64,000 nucleotides of DNA from Shewanella sp. Choline-02u-19. Lineage in GTDB: Bacteria; Pseudomonadota; Gammaproteobacteria; Enterobacterales; Shewanellaceae. A program made the translations under genes and the position numbers. The stretch spans positions 372,001 through 436,000 of the forward strand of contig NZ_PJBE01000013.1 in NCBI RefSeq assembly GCF_002836205.1, in the 5' to 3' direction. Below the pieces are notes generated by a model. The model worked only from the letters and a program-made list of their open reading frames with translations, was not told the origin of the DNA and ran no database searches. Positions 1 to 9,649 of this stretch are shown here, piece after piece; the stretch's first letter is position 1, and every line of letters starts with the position of its first letter.

Positions 1-1707
1 GCATTTGCTGAAGCGATTGCTTACCAAATGATAAGCTCTGGCTGGGTTGATACAAACTCATTGGATTTCATCAATAAGTTTGCCGTGGGTTTTGACGCTG
101 CGTCTATTCAAACGCAAATCGATATCTTTGCAGCCAGCGGTGATGCGACTAAGCAAGAATATGCCAACGTCATGAACCCAGAAGAGAACTACCGTGATTA
201 CATCTTAAGTGAAGGCATGTATGCCAATGAACCTAAGAAAACCCCTGAATGGGCTGAAAAAATCACTGGTATTCCGACTGCGCAAATTATACAGATTGCT
301 GATGATCTAATGGCATCTGAAAGACCTTATATCGTTGTCGGCGCGGGTGTTAACCGTCAAGCTAACGGTGAGCAAACCATGCGTGCGCTTTACATGTTGT
401 CAGTGCTAACCGGTAAGCTAGGTACGCTAGGTGCATCAAGCGGTGAGTTGCCATCCATGAGCGGTATGTACCGTGCAGGCATCCCAACGGGTAGCAACCC
501 AGTAAAAGAAAGTATCTCTTTCTTCACTTGGTCTGAAGCGATTCTCAACGGTGAAACCATGACGGCTCGTAGCCATGGTATTCGTGGTACCGAGGGATTA
601 GATACGCCACTTGGTACTAACATCAAAGTGATCATTTCTGCCTCTGATAGCACATTGCTAAACCAGCATGCAGAGATCAACAACACCGCTAAAATCTTAG
701 AAGATGAATCGGGTGTTGAGCTCATCGTTAGCTGTGATTGCTGGATGACCCCAGGCGCTAAGTTTGCCGACATTATCCTCCCAGACACCAGCTGGTTAGA
801 ATCAAACGATTTGGTTAACGACTCTTACGCATCTGGCGCACTGGGTTACATCACGGCAATGAAGTCGGCGATTGAACCTATGTGGGATTGTAAGTCTATG
901 TACGAAGCGGCTGCTTTAATCGCTAAATACATGGGTTGTGAAGCTGCGTTCACTGAAGGTAAGACTGAAGAGCAGTGGCTTGAAGAGCTTTACCAAAAAA
1001 CCAGAGACAGCAGCACCAACGTCGGTGTCGTCCCTGCGTTTCCTGCGACTTACAAAGAAGCACAAGAGATTGGTTTCTTCCGTAAGCACATGAACGACAA
1101 GCACGTTGCACTTGAAAGTTACATTAAAGGTGGCAAAGCACTATCAACGCCAAGTGGCAAGATTGAGATCTACTCTGCTGAACTTGCATGGCGTGCAGCG
1201 AACTGGGATCAAGAAAACAGTGCGCAAAACCCGACGGGTATAAAGGGTGACACCATCACGGCGATTCCAAAGTACACAGTGACGTGGGACGGCTATGAAG
1301 ATGAAGAGACCAAAGTAGACTACCCCATTCAGTTAGCGGGTTACCACACTAAAGGCCGTACTCACTCGAGCTACCATAACGTACCTTGGTTGCGTGAAGC
1401 GGTAGAAGATGCCGTTTGGGTTAACCCAATGGACGGTGCTAAGCATGGCTTAAGCTCTGGCGACAAGATTGAGATGTACAACGAACGTGGCTCAATCGAA
1501 GTCAAGGTGCGTATTACTCCACGTGTAGCGCCGGGTGTATTTGCACTGGGTCAAGGTGCTTGGTTCAACCCAGGTACAACCGTTGGTAGCACAGGGCACA
1601 TTATTGATGAAGGCGGCGCGATTAACTCGCTAACTCGCTATCAGCCAAGCCCCGTTGCTAAAGGTAATCCACAGCACACCATCCGTGTTGCCATCAAAAA
1701 GATTTAA
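1..1707 (+). CDS. dmsA: DMSO reductase catalytic subunit DmsA, 3' part (5' end outside window)
   Basis: The frame is open from base 1 without a start, so this is the C-terminal ~568 residues of a molybdopterin oxidoreductase that is usually about 800 residues. The N-terminal 4Fe-4S and Tat regions are not visible. What remains reads as the second half of a DmsA-type enzyme: a segment containing TPGAKFADIILPDTSWLE, typical of the family, and near the C-terminus the molybdopterin-dinucleotide-binding domain with GYHTKGRTHSSYHNVPW and ALGQGAWFNPG. Family knowledge: it reduces DMSO with bis-MGD as cofactor and receives electrons from the iron-sulfur partner. dmsB follows after 14 bases and a TorD-type chaperone comes next, with no DmsC anchor gene. 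This matches the Shewanella dmsEFABGH arrangement, where the enzyme is exported to the outer surface, but dmsE and dmsF would lie outside the window. Substrate assignment is inferred from family and neighbours. Confidence 0.88.
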   Translation, partial: AFAEAIAYQMISSGWVDTNSLDFINKFAVGFDAASIQTQIDIFAASGDATKQEYANVMNPEENYRDYILSEGMYANEPKKTPEWAEKITGIPTAQIIQIADDLMASERPYIVVGAGVNRQANGEQTMRALYMLSVLTGKLGTLGASSGELPSMSGMYRAGIPTGSNPVKESISFFTWSEAILNGETMTARSHGIRGTEGLDTPLGTNIKVIISASDSTLLNQHAEINNTAKILEDESGVELIVSCDCWMTPGAKFADIILPDTSWLESNDLVNDSYASGALGYITAMKSAIEPMWDCKSMYEAAALIAKYMGCEAAFTEGKTEEQWLEELYQKTRDSSTNVGVVPAFPATYKEAQEIGFFRKHMNDKHVALESYIKGGKALSTPSGKIEIYSAELAWRAANWDQENSAQNPTGIKGDTITAIPKYTVTWDGYEDEETKVDYPIQLAGYHTKGRTHSSYHNVPWLREAVEDAVWVNPMDGAKHGLSSGDKIEMYNERGSIEVKVRITPRVAPGVFALGQGAWFNPGTTVGSTGHIIDEGGAINSLTRYQPSPVAKGNPQHTIRVAIKKI

Positions 1708-1721
1708 GAGAGTAGTTAATT

Positions 1722-2399
1722 ATGACTGAACCAACTCAATACGGTTTTTATGTAGACAGCACTAAGTGCAGTGGTTGTAAAGCGTGTCACGTGTCTTGTA
1801 AAGATCGTCAAAGCAATGAAATTCGTAACAATAGTAATCCAGAAGGCAATACCTTGCCTGCGCTAGACGGCGTAACTTGGCGTCGTGTGTATGAATACGG
1901 CGGCGGAGAATGGACTGAAGGTAACAACGGTTGTTTTGAGCAAAATGTATTTGCTTACTATATGTCTATTGGTTGTAACCATTGTTCTGAGCCTGTGTGT
2001 GTTAAAGCCTGTCCAACAGGTGCAATGCACAAGCGTCGTGAAGACGGTCTCGTCCACGTGGCACAAGACATCTGTATCGGTTGTGAAAGCTGTGCTCGTG
2101 CCTGTCCGTATGATGCGCCGCAAATTGACCGCGAACGCAAAGTCATGACTAAGTGTGATGGTTGTTATGAGCGTATCGCTGATGGTCGTAAGCCTGTGTG
2201 TGTTGAGTCTTGCCCACTGCGTGCACTCGACTTCGATACTATGGATAACTTACGTGCCAAATATGGCGAAGGCGATGGTCATATTGCACCACTGCCATCA
2301 CCATCAATCACTTCTCCCAACCTGATCATCAAGGCTAACGTCAACGGTAGTCCGGCAGGTAGCGGTGAAGGCAGAATTTTAAACACGTCAGAAGTGTAA
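1722..2399 (+). CDS. dmsB: DMSO reductase iron-sulfur subunit DmsB
   Basis: A 225-residue ferredoxin-like electron-transfer subunit. Four cysteine clusters are visible: C16-x2-C-x2-C-x3-C, CNHCSEPVCVKACP, CIGCESCARACP and CDGC followed by CVESCP, as expected for four 4Fe-4S centres. In this family it passes electrons to the molybdenum subunit. It starts 14 bases after the dmsA stop, so the two genes form a translationally close pair. There is no membrane segment and no dmsC downstream, so electrons must come from a c-type cytochrome or another donor rather than a DmsC quinol site. That inference fits the extracellular DMSO reductase type of Shewanella. Function is secure at family level. Confidence 0.92.
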   Translation: MTEPTQYGFYVDSTKCSGCKACHVSCKDRQSNEIRNNSNPEGNTLPALDGVTWRRVYEYGGGEWTEGNNGCFEQNVFAYYMSIGCNHCSEPVCVKACPTGAMHKRREDGLVHVAQDICIGCESCARACPYDAPQIDRERKVMTKCDGCYERIADGRKPVCVESCPLRALDFDTMDNLRAKYGEGDGHIAPLPSPSITSPNLIIKANVNGSPAGSGEGRILNTSEV

Positions 2400-2406
2400 A
2401 ATGGCC

Positions 2407-2439
2407 AGCGATTGGCGCCGAACTTTGGCGCTAATCGTT
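2407..2439 (+). promoter_or_regulatory. Intercistronic stem-loop between dmsB and the chaperone gene
   Basis: The arms GATTGGCGCC (2410-2419) and GGCGCTAATC (2427-2436) pair around a 7-base loop, with a few more weak pairs outside. No T run follows, so it looks more like an mRNA-stability or attenuation hairpin than a terminator. It lies in the 104-base gap before the next gene. Confidence 0.45.
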
Positions 2440-2503
2440 ATGATTAAAGTCGAGTGAAATCAAAGCGACGGCCAATATGGGCGTTTAGTTTTAAAGGTGA
2501 ACC

Positions 2504-3187
2504 ATGTCTTCAAATACAGCGTCTATCAACACGGTTGATTTTATCGAGTACCAAGGCCTAGCGCGCATTTTGCACCACTGCCTTATTCGTTATCCAGAAG
2601 CCGAGCTAGTGCAGGGGCTAAAGGATTGTGATGTAGCAGGTAGCTGGCCAGTATTTGCTAACAATAAGCAAAATAGCCAAGGTCGCGAGGCTCTGACTAC
2701 GTTTTTACAACAGTGGCAAAGTGATGACCATAGCGAACAGTTGATTGAGCTTAAGCTTGATTATGGACGGCTATTTTTTGGTCCTGGTGAGCCTAAAGCC
2801 GTACCGCAAGGTTCGGTATATCTCAGTGAAGCGCAGTTACTCAATGATCGTTCGACCACGGCGCTTATGGATTTCTATCGCGCACATGGCGTTGAGGTTG
2901 CGGTGGATTACCCACAACCAGTTGATCATATTGGGTTGTTCTTTGCCGTACTGGATCAAACCTTTGGTCGTCTTGAGCTTGAAGCCGATAACCAAGCCTT
3001 AATACGCTTTACCCAAGTCTTGCTACAACAGCATTTTCTACCTTGGGCTTATCGTTGTTTTGAGTTGGCTTTGGCGGATGCAAATACTGATTTTTATCGT
3101 GGTATTGCACTGCTCGGGAATGACTTCTTACTGCAGATGCAGCAAGATTTTCAACTGCTGCCAAAAGAGACACGCCTTTATCGTTAA
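2504..3187 (+). CDS. dmsG: TorD/DmsD-family molybdoenzyme chaperone
   Basis: A 227-residue all-helical protein of the TorD family, cytoplasmic chaperones that hold the molybdoenzyme apoprotein until cofactor insertion and Tat export. The family motif is visible as QPVDHIGLFFAVL in the middle-to-late part, preceded by DYGRLFFGPGEP, also typical. The start is set by AAAGGTG seven bases upstream of the ATG. It lies directly downstream of dmsAB, the position of dmsG in Shewanella, so its client is most likely the DmsA encoded here. A strong terminator follows. Confidence 0.82.
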   Translation: MSSNTASINTVDFIEYQGLARILHHCLIRYPEAELVQGLKDCDVAGSWPVFANNKQNSQGREALTTFLQQWQSDDHSEQLIELKLDYGRLFFGPGEPKAVPQGSVYLSEAQLLNDRSTTALMDFYRAHGVEVAVDYPQPVDHIGLFFAVLDQTFGRLELEADNQALIRFTQVLLQQHFLPWAYRCFELALADANTDFYRGIALLGNDFLLQMQQDFQLLPKETRLYR

Positions 3188-3206
3188 ATTGATCAAGACA
3201 AAAATA

Positions 3207-3240
3207 AAGCCCGCAGCTGAATAAGTTGCGGGCTTTTTTA
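3207..3240 (+). terminator. Rho-independent terminator after the dms genes
   Basis: AAGCCCGCAGC pairs with GTTGCGGGCTT (one G-T pair) and is followed by TTTTTAT. It ends the dms transcript and also faces the convergent gene. Confidence 0.9.
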
Positions 3241-3271
3241 TGGATTAAAACCGGAGGGGGCAGATCACAAC

Positions 3272-3748
3272 TTAACTGCCCATGTTGCGGTTAGATACAC
3301 GTTTATCTGTACGCACTTGCTCTAACTGGCGATGAATGGTTTGCAGTAAGTTGCACAGCTGTTTGCTGTCAGCGGTTAATGTCGCATCAGTATCTTTGTT
3401 GATTAACGATTGGCTCCATTGGAATCCTATGGCGAGTACCAAGTGTTCTGACTGATTTAGTTCGCCTTGCTCAAGCTCTTTAATAAACAACAAACGACAA
3501 GCAGCGAATAAACAGTTGAGTGTGACCGAATCTGTCAGTGGCGTGTCATCACCACTTTCAAGCGCTGGTAACCATAGCGGCGCTCCCTCAGAAAAGGTCA
3601 ATGCCGCAATCGTGTTGGTCACAGTGGTGAGTGACGTAGCACCACCAAAAAGTTGTTGTACAACCTCATTATGTTGCAATGTTAACCCTAAGCGATGCGC
3701 TAGAATTGATTTACTCCATTGCTGGCCAATAGAACGTATTAGAGTCAT
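3272..3748 (-). CDS. Conserved-looking protein of unknown function next to dms genes (DmsH-like position)
   Basis: A 158-residue soluble, Leu/Gln-rich protein, probably helical, without signal peptide, membrane segment or metal-binding motif that I can see. AAGGAAATAA immediately upstream of the ATG is a good ribosome binding site and fixes the start. It converges on the dms chaperone gene and shares the terminator region between them. In Shewanella a small unknown gene (dmsH) sits at the end of the dms cluster. The position is similar but the orientation is opposite, so I do not assign that name. Confidence 0.6.
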   Translation of the reverse strand: MTLIRSIGQQWSKSILAHRLGLTLQHNEVVQQLFGGATSLTTVTNTIAALTFSEGAPLWLPALESGDDTPLTDSVTLNCLFAACRLLFIKELEQGELNQSEHLVLAIGFQWSQSLINKDTDATLTADSKQLCNLLQTIHRQLEQVRTDKRVSNRNMGS

Positions 3749-4155
3749 TTATTTCCTTTGCTACTTTTACACATCTCTGAGCTTATATCTGCCTGCACTC
3801 GCGAGGGTTACAGGTTGATGTAAGGGCAACACTGCCCATCATTAAGTGCTATTTAATGGGAGTGCAGTTTAATCAGCGTCGTGTTTAATGTTAGTCGGTT
3901 ATTGTATCAATAAAGAGCGCTACTCAATGTGCTCGGCACTGCAAAAGCAGCGTGAAAGCGGCGCGATAACATCGTATTTCAGTATCACATTACACTGCTT
4001 TTTACGCCGAAGTGCTCATTCTAACGCACTCAATAACTGCCACGCTTCGAGGGTGGCATCATCAATTTCTAATAAATTATTTAGCTTGCTAAGTTTCTCC
4101 TAAGATTGCCGCTCTATTCTGCACTTTAACGGCATCCGACACGCGAGCATTCGTA
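3749..4155. other. Intergenic region upstream of the RND efflux operon
   Basis: No convincing gene. It holds two imperfect hairpins: CACTGCCCAT...TAATGGGAGTG around 3828-3866 and GCCAC(GCTTCGAG)GGTGGC around 4039-4056. It must contain the promoter of the unknown minus-strand gene and probably that of the efflux operon, but I cannot place either. Confidence 0.4.
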
Positions 4156-5517
4156 ATGAAGCAACCATTGTCCCCTTTTAGAACACTGTTCTTCTGTACT
4201 CTAATTTTTACAATATCTGGCTGTGCAACTTATCAAGCAAAGCCGCTCAATTTATCCCCTAAGCAACCCTTAAATATTAATGAACTTGTTTCATTGGCTC
4301 CAGCTGGTGCAGTTTCAATCGATGATGGTTTGAACCTTACCGAAATAGCCACCCTTGCGATATACGCGAATCCAATTCTTGAAATAAAGCGAGCGCAGTT
4401 AAAGGTATCGCAAGCACAGGTTTTTTCCGCTGGACTATTACCTGATCCACAATTATCAATGAGTTTAGATAAGCCCAATAGCAGTACCGCTGTCAATGCG
4501 TGGTCTGCAGGTCTCAATTTTGATACTACCTGGTTATTTACTCGCACAAGTGCATTAGATGCAGAAAAGTACTTCATGACACAAAATAAACTCAATCTAC
4601 TGTGGGCAGAGTGGCAAGTTGTGCAACGCGTTCAAACCTTAACCATCCAATATAAATTGGAGCTGCAACAACTTGCCCTATTAAATAAAATACACGACTT
4701 GTATCAAGTACGATTTAATCAGTCTCAGCATGAATTAGCAGCGGGTAATCTTACTTTAGAAACCTATGGGCCGGATCTAACGGCGTTACTCGACATCAAT
4801 GTACAGTTGAGCCAACTCGCGCAGAAACACAGTCAAACTCACCATGATTTCTGTCTAGAAATGGGTATCGACTCGAGTACCACGCTTAACATTAGTGATT
4901 TACCTAGCTTGAAAGTCGTGCCTAAAAATGTTGCAGATTCACTGCTCACAAACTTAGCTGGTAATCGCCCCGATCTTCTCGCCTTATCTGCAGGATATCA
5001 AGCACAAGAAAGTCGTTATCACCAAGCTATTTTAAAGCAATTCCCAGCACTGACAGCGGGGATCACTCACGCAAAAGATACCGGTGGTTTAGTCACTAAT
5101 GGTATCGGCGTTGGGCTGAGCTTGCCGTTATTTAATGCTAACAAAGGCAATATCGCGATAGAAGAAGCGACTCGAGAGCAGTTAAGAATGGAGTTTAATG
5201 AGCGCATGACTCAATCACGTAATCAAGTCGAACAATTATTAGCATTGCAAAGCTTACTGGCAGAAGAACAGCAGTATCTGGATCAGCACATTCCCCCATT
5301 ACAAGACATGGTTACTCAAGCACAAAAAGCGTTAAAAAATGGCGAAATCAGCTCTTTGACCATGCTCACAATAGAAACCAGTTTACTCAATAAACAGCTT
5401 GAACAACTGAGATTAAAACAAAGCATCTGGAATACCAGCATCTCACTTAATGCATTACTGGCGATACCGGCAGAAGTGACTTATTCAACACCTCAAAAAT
5501 CAATGGAATCAATATAA
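4156..5517 (+). CDS. TolC/OprM-family outer-membrane efflux lipoprotein
   Basis: A 453-residue outer-membrane factor. The N-terminus is a lipoprotein signal peptide with lipobox ISGC (Cys23). The rest shows the duplicated helical repeats of the family, with AYANP-like 'IYANPILEIKRAQLKVSQAQV' character near residue 75 and a second half 'NRPDLLALSAGYQAQESRYHQAI'-type repeat. The partner role is to form the outer-membrane channel of a tripartite pump whose adaptor and inner-membrane pump follow immediately. Its stop codon overlaps the next start (TAATG), so translation is coupled. The ribosome binding site before the ATG is weak. Substrate unknown. Confidence 0.85.
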   Translation: MKQPLSPFRTLFFCTLIFTISGCATYQAKPLNLSPKQPLNINELVSLAPAGAVSIDDGLNLTEIATLAIYANPILEIKRAQLKVSQAQVFSAGLLPDPQLSMSLDKPNSSTAVNAWSAGLNFDTTWLFTRTSALDAEKYFMTQNKLNLLWAEWQVVQRVQTLTIQYKLELQQLALLNKIHDLYQVRFNQSQHELAAGNLTLETYGPDLTALLDINVQLSQLAQKHSQTHHDFCLEMGIDSSTTLNISDLPSLKVVPKNVADSLLTNLAGNRPDLLALSAGYQAQESRYHQAILKQFPALTAGITHAKDTGGLVTNGIGVGLSLPLFNANKGNIAIEEATREQLRMEFNERMTQSRNQVEQLLALQSLLAEEQQYLDQHIPPLQDMVTQAQKALKNGEISSLTMLTIETSLLNKQLEQLRLKQSIWNTSISLNALLAIPAEVTYSTPQKSMESI

Positions 5518-6563
5518 TGACGTTACTTTCTCCTTGGTCATCTTTTACCTGTCGATTAGCGATGGCAGCCGCACTTCTGCTCTGTGCTACGTCAAGTTAT
5601 GCGCAAACTTCGGCAGCCGTGATCACCACTCCGGTTGCTGAGCAGAGTATCAGTGAGGTGATCACCGCTTATGGTTTGCTTATTCCTGATCCCGCTTATC
5701 TGATAAACATGTCTTTATCTCATGCGGGACAAGTCAATCAAGTTTGGGTCCGCAGTGGGCAGCGGGTTCAAAAAGGACAGAAACTGATTGAGTTGATTAC
5801 GGCACCGGAAGCGAGAATGCAATATATTCAGGCTCAAAGTGCAGTTGAATTGGCTAAAAAGCAATTAGCCCGTAGCCAAAGATTATTAAAGTCTCAACTG
5901 GTCACTCAGGGAAACCTTGATTCGGCCTACAGTAACCTTAACGATGCTAAGGCGTCACTGAACGCTTTGAAACAAAAAAACGTTGATAAATCATTAGAAA
6001 TACTAAGAGCACCAGTCGATGGGGTGATAACACAGCTCAGTGTTTCTCAAGGACAAAGAGTCTCAATAAATACCAATGCAGTACTCATCGCTGCGAATAA
6101 TCGATTAATTGCCCAACTGGGTATTGAACCTAAACAGGTTAATCAACTGACGGTTAAGTTACCTGTGACCATCACAGCCGTTTTTGATAGTAAGAGTGAA
6201 TCCGATAGTGAGATAAGTAATATTAACTCGATGCTAAACGTAAACACTCACCTAGTAGATATATTTAGTCACATACCAGAAGAACAATCTCATTTATTTG
6301 TATTGGGAGAGAACGTTAAAGCAAGCATTAGAGCTGAGACCCATGTCGGCTTAGTTGTGCCTAGAAGTGCGGTGTTAACGACAAATGGTAAAGCTTATGT
6401 GTTCAAAAACGTCAATAATATTGCGGTTAAAATAGGGGTGGAGGTTGGAGTTGAGCAGGAAAAACTAACCGAAGTTATTGGGGATTTAACCGTCGGGGAT
6501 AACGTTGTTAGTACCGGAAATTACGTATTAACCGATGGTATGGCATTAAGAGGGGCTCTGTAA
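5517..6563 (+). CDS. RND efflux periplasmic adaptor (HlyD/AcrA family)
   Basis: A 348-residue membrane-fusion protein with a Sec signal peptide ending near SSYAQ (about residue 30). The order is that of the family: a barrel-sandwich/biotinyl-like half (HAGQVNQVWVRSGQRVQKGQ), a coiled-coil hairpin (residues ~100-150), the returning lipoyl half (RAPVDGVITQLSVSQGQRV) and a C-terminal beta-barrel and membrane-proximal region. It is coupled at both ends by one-base TAATG overlaps with the outer-membrane channel gene and the pump gene. It bridges the two membranes' components. No metal-binding His/Met cluster stands out, so heavy metals are not specifically indicated. Confidence 0.88.
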   Translation: MTLLSPWSSFTCRLAMAAALLLCATSSYAQTSAAVITTPVAEQSISEVITAYGLLIPDPAYLINMSLSHAGQVNQVWVRSGQRVQKGQKLIELITAPEARMQYIQAQSAVELAKKQLARSQRLLKSQLVTQGNLDSAYSNLNDAKASLNALKQKNVDKSLEILRAPVDGVITQLSVSQGQRVSINTNAVLIAANNRLIAQLGIEPKQVNQLTVKLPVTITAVFDSKSESDSEISNINSMLNVNTHLVDIFSHIPEEQSHLFVLGENVKASIRAETHVGLVVPRSAVLTTNGKAYVFKNVNNIAVKIGVEVGVEQEKLTEVIGDLTVGDNVVSTGNYVLTDGMALRGAL

Positions 6564-9500
6564 TGACGGCAGCATCATGGGCAGCTTCACATAAGCGTTC
6601 GATTTTATTTTTTGTGTCATTTCTAACATTAGCCGGTCTTGCAACTTCGTTTATATCACCCGTGTCATTATTTCCTCATGTGGTATTCCCGCGGATTGTG
6701 GTGGCGATTGATGCCGGCGATCAGCCCGCTGACAAAATGTCTATTGCGGTCACGCGTCCTATAGAACAAGCGATTAGAGCCGTGCCAGGCGTGGTGAATT
6801 TACGCTCTACCTCGAGTCGAGGCAGTGCTGAGGTTTCGGTTAATTTCGAATGGGGGCAGGATATGGTATCTGCTCTTTTACAGGTAGATGCAGCCCTTAA
6901 CCAAAGTCTTGCCACGCTGCCTGCAGGGGTTAAATTTAGTGTTAGGCGTATGGACCCGACTGTTTTTCCTATCGCGGCCTACAGTTTAACGTCTGACTCA
7001 CTATCTTTAGTACAGCTTAAAGATATCGCTGACTTACAGTTAGTTCCTCTGCTGAGCTCCGTTTCCGGTATTGCTAAAATCGGCGTATTAGGTGGCCAGG
7101 AATCGGAATACCATATCGATGTTAATCCCGATAAATTAGCCGCTTACCAACTTAACTTTAATGATATTGCTCAAGCTGTATCCACTAATAATACTTTACA
7201 AGCGATAGGACGTTTAGAAGACCACTATAAGCTGTATTTACTGATGTCGGACTCCCGCTTAAAGGGCGAGCAAGCGATCAATAATATTGTTGTTAAGAGT
7301 CAAACTACGGGAAATATTTATCTAAAGGATGTCGCTAAAGTCAGTTTAGCGACTGCACCACAGTGGATTAAAGTGAATGCGGATGGTCATGAAGCCGTAT
7401 TAGTGCAGGTTTACCAACAACCTCAGGGTAATTCTGTTCAGATAACGAAAGATATTAATCAAAAGTTGGCAGATTTTTCGGCGACGAATGCAAGCAGTTT
7501 AAAAATTGCCAATTGGTATGATCAAAGTCAGTTGGTCACGGAATCAGCCACCAGTGTTCGCGATGCTATTATCATTGGCGTACTGTTGGCTGGACTGGTA
7601 CTGCTGATATTTCTTCGAAGCATCAAAATAACCCTTATTGCTATGATTATCGTGCCTGCCGTTCTGGCCAGTACGGTGCTATTGCTATGGTTGTTTGGTA
7701 TGAGCTTTAACATCATGACATTAGGCGGTATGGCGGCGGCTGTAGGATTAATTGTCGATGATGCTATCGTGATGATTGAGCATATTATTCGACGACTCAG
7801 AGATGCTAAACCAGGCACCAACAAACTAGAAAACATTCAAAAAGCAGCCGTTGAGTTTACCAAACCATTGGTGGGCTCATCTTCGGCGACCATTGTTATT
7901 TTTATTCCTTTAGCTTTTCTTAGCGGTGTTACCGGCTCTTTCTTTAAAGCACTGTCACTGACAATGGCAAGTAGTCTACTGATATCATTTTTATTCACTT
8001 GGTTAATAGTGCCACTACTAGCAGAGTATTTTCTTACGGATAAAGATGTTGATAAAGAAGATATAGGGCCTATTTTTGCTCGGATCCAGCAAGCATATCG
8101 TCAACTAATGTCCCGTTTGATAAAGCGACCTTGGTTAATTAGCCTCGGTTTAGTTCCTTTGCTTTTCTGCGGCTTTCTGAGTTATCAAAATGTAGGCACT
8201 GGATTTATGCCTGCAATGGATGAAGGGGGCTTTGTACTCGACTATGTCTCTGCACCGGGAACCTCATTAACGGAATCTAATCGTTTGTTATTGCAAGTTG
8301 AAGATATCTTGCAAAAAAATCCAGCGGTAGAAACATACTCTAGACGAACAGGATTAGCACTCAGTGGCGGTTTAGTTGAAGCAAATGAAGGTGATTTCTT
8401 TGTCAGGTTAACGCCTTTCCCAAGACCGCCTATCGATCAGATTATGAGTGAGATCCGTCATCAGATTGATGATCAAGTGCCGGGGCTAGAGATCGAGATG
8501 GCGCTGTTAATGGAAGACGTTATTGGTGATTTAACCGCGGTTCCTCAACCGATTGAAATTAAATTGTATGGTAATAAACCTGAAGAATTAATGGCTTTAG
8601 CACCTAAAGTTGCAGATGCCATCAGCAATATCTCAGGAGTGGTCGATGTTAAAGATGGTATTGTACTTGCGGGTAATGCCGTCAATGTGATTGTTAATCG
8701 AGATAAGGCCATATTACAGGGGTTAACACCGGCAGAGGTTACCAGCCAATTGGATTCTTGGTTTAATGGACAAGTCGTAACCACCATCCAGCAAGGCATT
8801 AAACTTGTCGATGTGAGAGTTTGGGTGCCAGAAGGAGATAGAACTAATATTCTCAGCTTGGAGCAGTTTTGGTTAACCGCCCCTGACGGCCATCGATTGC
8901 AGCTCAAGCAAATTGCTAATGTAGTGATAGAGTCTGGACAGCCTCAGATCGTACGCGATAATCTAAAGAATATGGTGGCAGTAACGGGTCGTATTGATGG
9001 CAGAGATATGGGGTCAACGGTTGCAGAAATTAAGCTGTTACTCAATAATTCCCCGTTACTGCCAAAAGATGTTTATTTTGAGTTAGGGGGGTTATATCAG
9101 CAACAGCAAATTGCATTTAAAGGCTTAATCGCCGTTTTTGTTGCCGCTATAGCCTTAATATTTATACTGCTTCTTTATATGTATGAAACATTTTCTGCGG
9201 CGGTTGCCATTATTCTTACTCCGTTGTTGTCCATCTCGGCTGTATTTATTGGCCTATGGGTAACCAATACTGAGCTAAACATTACTGCAATGATGGGCAT
9301 GACGATGATTGCGGGTATTGTTACGGAGATCTCTATATTCTACTTCTCTGAATATAAAGAATTAATAGCGAATGGTGTCGGCTCTGATCAAGCTATTATT
9401 CAAGCGGGTAGTAATAGACTTAGACCTATTTCAATGACGACTCTGGCAACTATTTTGGCCCTTATGCCACTCGCCTTAGCGATAGGACAAGGCTCTGCAA

Positions 9501-9637
9501 TGCAGCAACCTTTAGCGATTGCTATTATTTCAGGCTTATTAGTGCAGATCCCGTTAGCGATAATTATTATGCCGATAACCTATCGAGCATTGTCATCTAA
9601 GTCTTATAAGTTATCTAAATCACCGAAGAAAATATAA
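6563..9637 (+). CDS. RND-superfamily inner-membrane efflux pump
   Basis: A 1024-residue proton-driven transporter of normal family length. It has a first membrane helix at the N-terminus, a large periplasmic loop, a six-helix block carrying VGLIVDDAIVMIEH (the acidic pair of the proton relay in TM4), a second periplasmic loop and a terminal helix block. The double Asp resembles hydrophobe/drug pumps more than the CusA/CzcA metal subgroup, but the loops look divergent from AcrB, so the substrate is left open. It is the third gene of the operon and is followed after 12 bases by its likely two-component regulators. Confidence 0.9.
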   Translation: MTAASWAASHKRSILFFVSFLTLAGLATSFISPVSLFPHVVFPRIVVAIDAGDQPADKMSIAVTRPIEQAIRAVPGVVNLRSTSSRGSAEVSVNFEWGQDMVSALLQVDAALNQSLATLPAGVKFSVRRMDPTVFPIAAYSLTSDSLSLVQLKDIADLQLVPLLSSVSGIAKIGVLGGQESEYHIDVNPDKLAAYQLNFNDIAQAVSTNNTLQAIGRLEDHYKLYLLMSDSRLKGEQAINNIVVKSQTTGNIYLKDVAKVSLATAPQWIKVNADGHEAVLVQVYQQPQGNSVQITKDINQKLADFSATNASSLKIANWYDQSQLVTESATSVRDAIIIGVLLAGLVLLIFLRSIKITLIAMIIVPAVLASTVLLLWLFGMSFNIMTLGGMAAAVGLIVDDAIVMIEHIIRRLRDAKPGTNKLENIQKAAVEFTKPLVGSSSATIVIFIPLAFLSGVTGSFFKALSLTMASSLLISFLFTWLIVPLLAEYFLTDKDVDKEDIGPIFARIQQAYRQLMSRLIKRPWLISLGLVPLLFCGFLSYQNVGTGFMPAMDEGGFVLDYVSAPGTSLTESNRLLLQVEDILQKNPAVETYSRRTGLALSGGLVEANEGDFFVRLTPFPRPPIDQIMSEIRHQIDDQVPGLEIEMALLMEDVIGDLTAVPQPIEIKLYGNKPEELMALAPKVADAISNISGVVDVKDGIVLAGNAVNVIVNRDKAILQGLTPAEVTSQLDSWFNGQVVTTIQQGIKLVDVRVWVPEGDRTNILSLEQFWLTAPDGHRLQLKQIANVVIESGQPQIVRDNLKNMVAVTGRIDGRDMGSTVAEIKLLLNNSPLLPKDVYFELGGLYQQQQIAFKGLIAVFVAAIALIFILLLYMYETFSAAVAIILTPLLSISAVFIGLWVTNTELNITAMMGMTMIAGIVTEISIFYFSEYKELIANGVGSDQAIIQAGSNRLRPISMTTLATILALMPLALAIGQGSAMQQPLAIAIISGLLVQIPLAIIIMPITYRALSSKSYKLSKSPKKI

Positions 9638-9649
9638 GAAGGTAAAGCA

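Noticed and set aside
3888..4103. Short + frame before the efflux operon
   Set aside because: 71 codons with no ribosome binding site and no similarity; overlaps hairpins.
6563..9637. CusA/CzcA heavy-metal pump identity
   Set aside because: The proton-relay helix reads VDDAIVM and metal-binding methionine clusters are not apparent; substrate left open.
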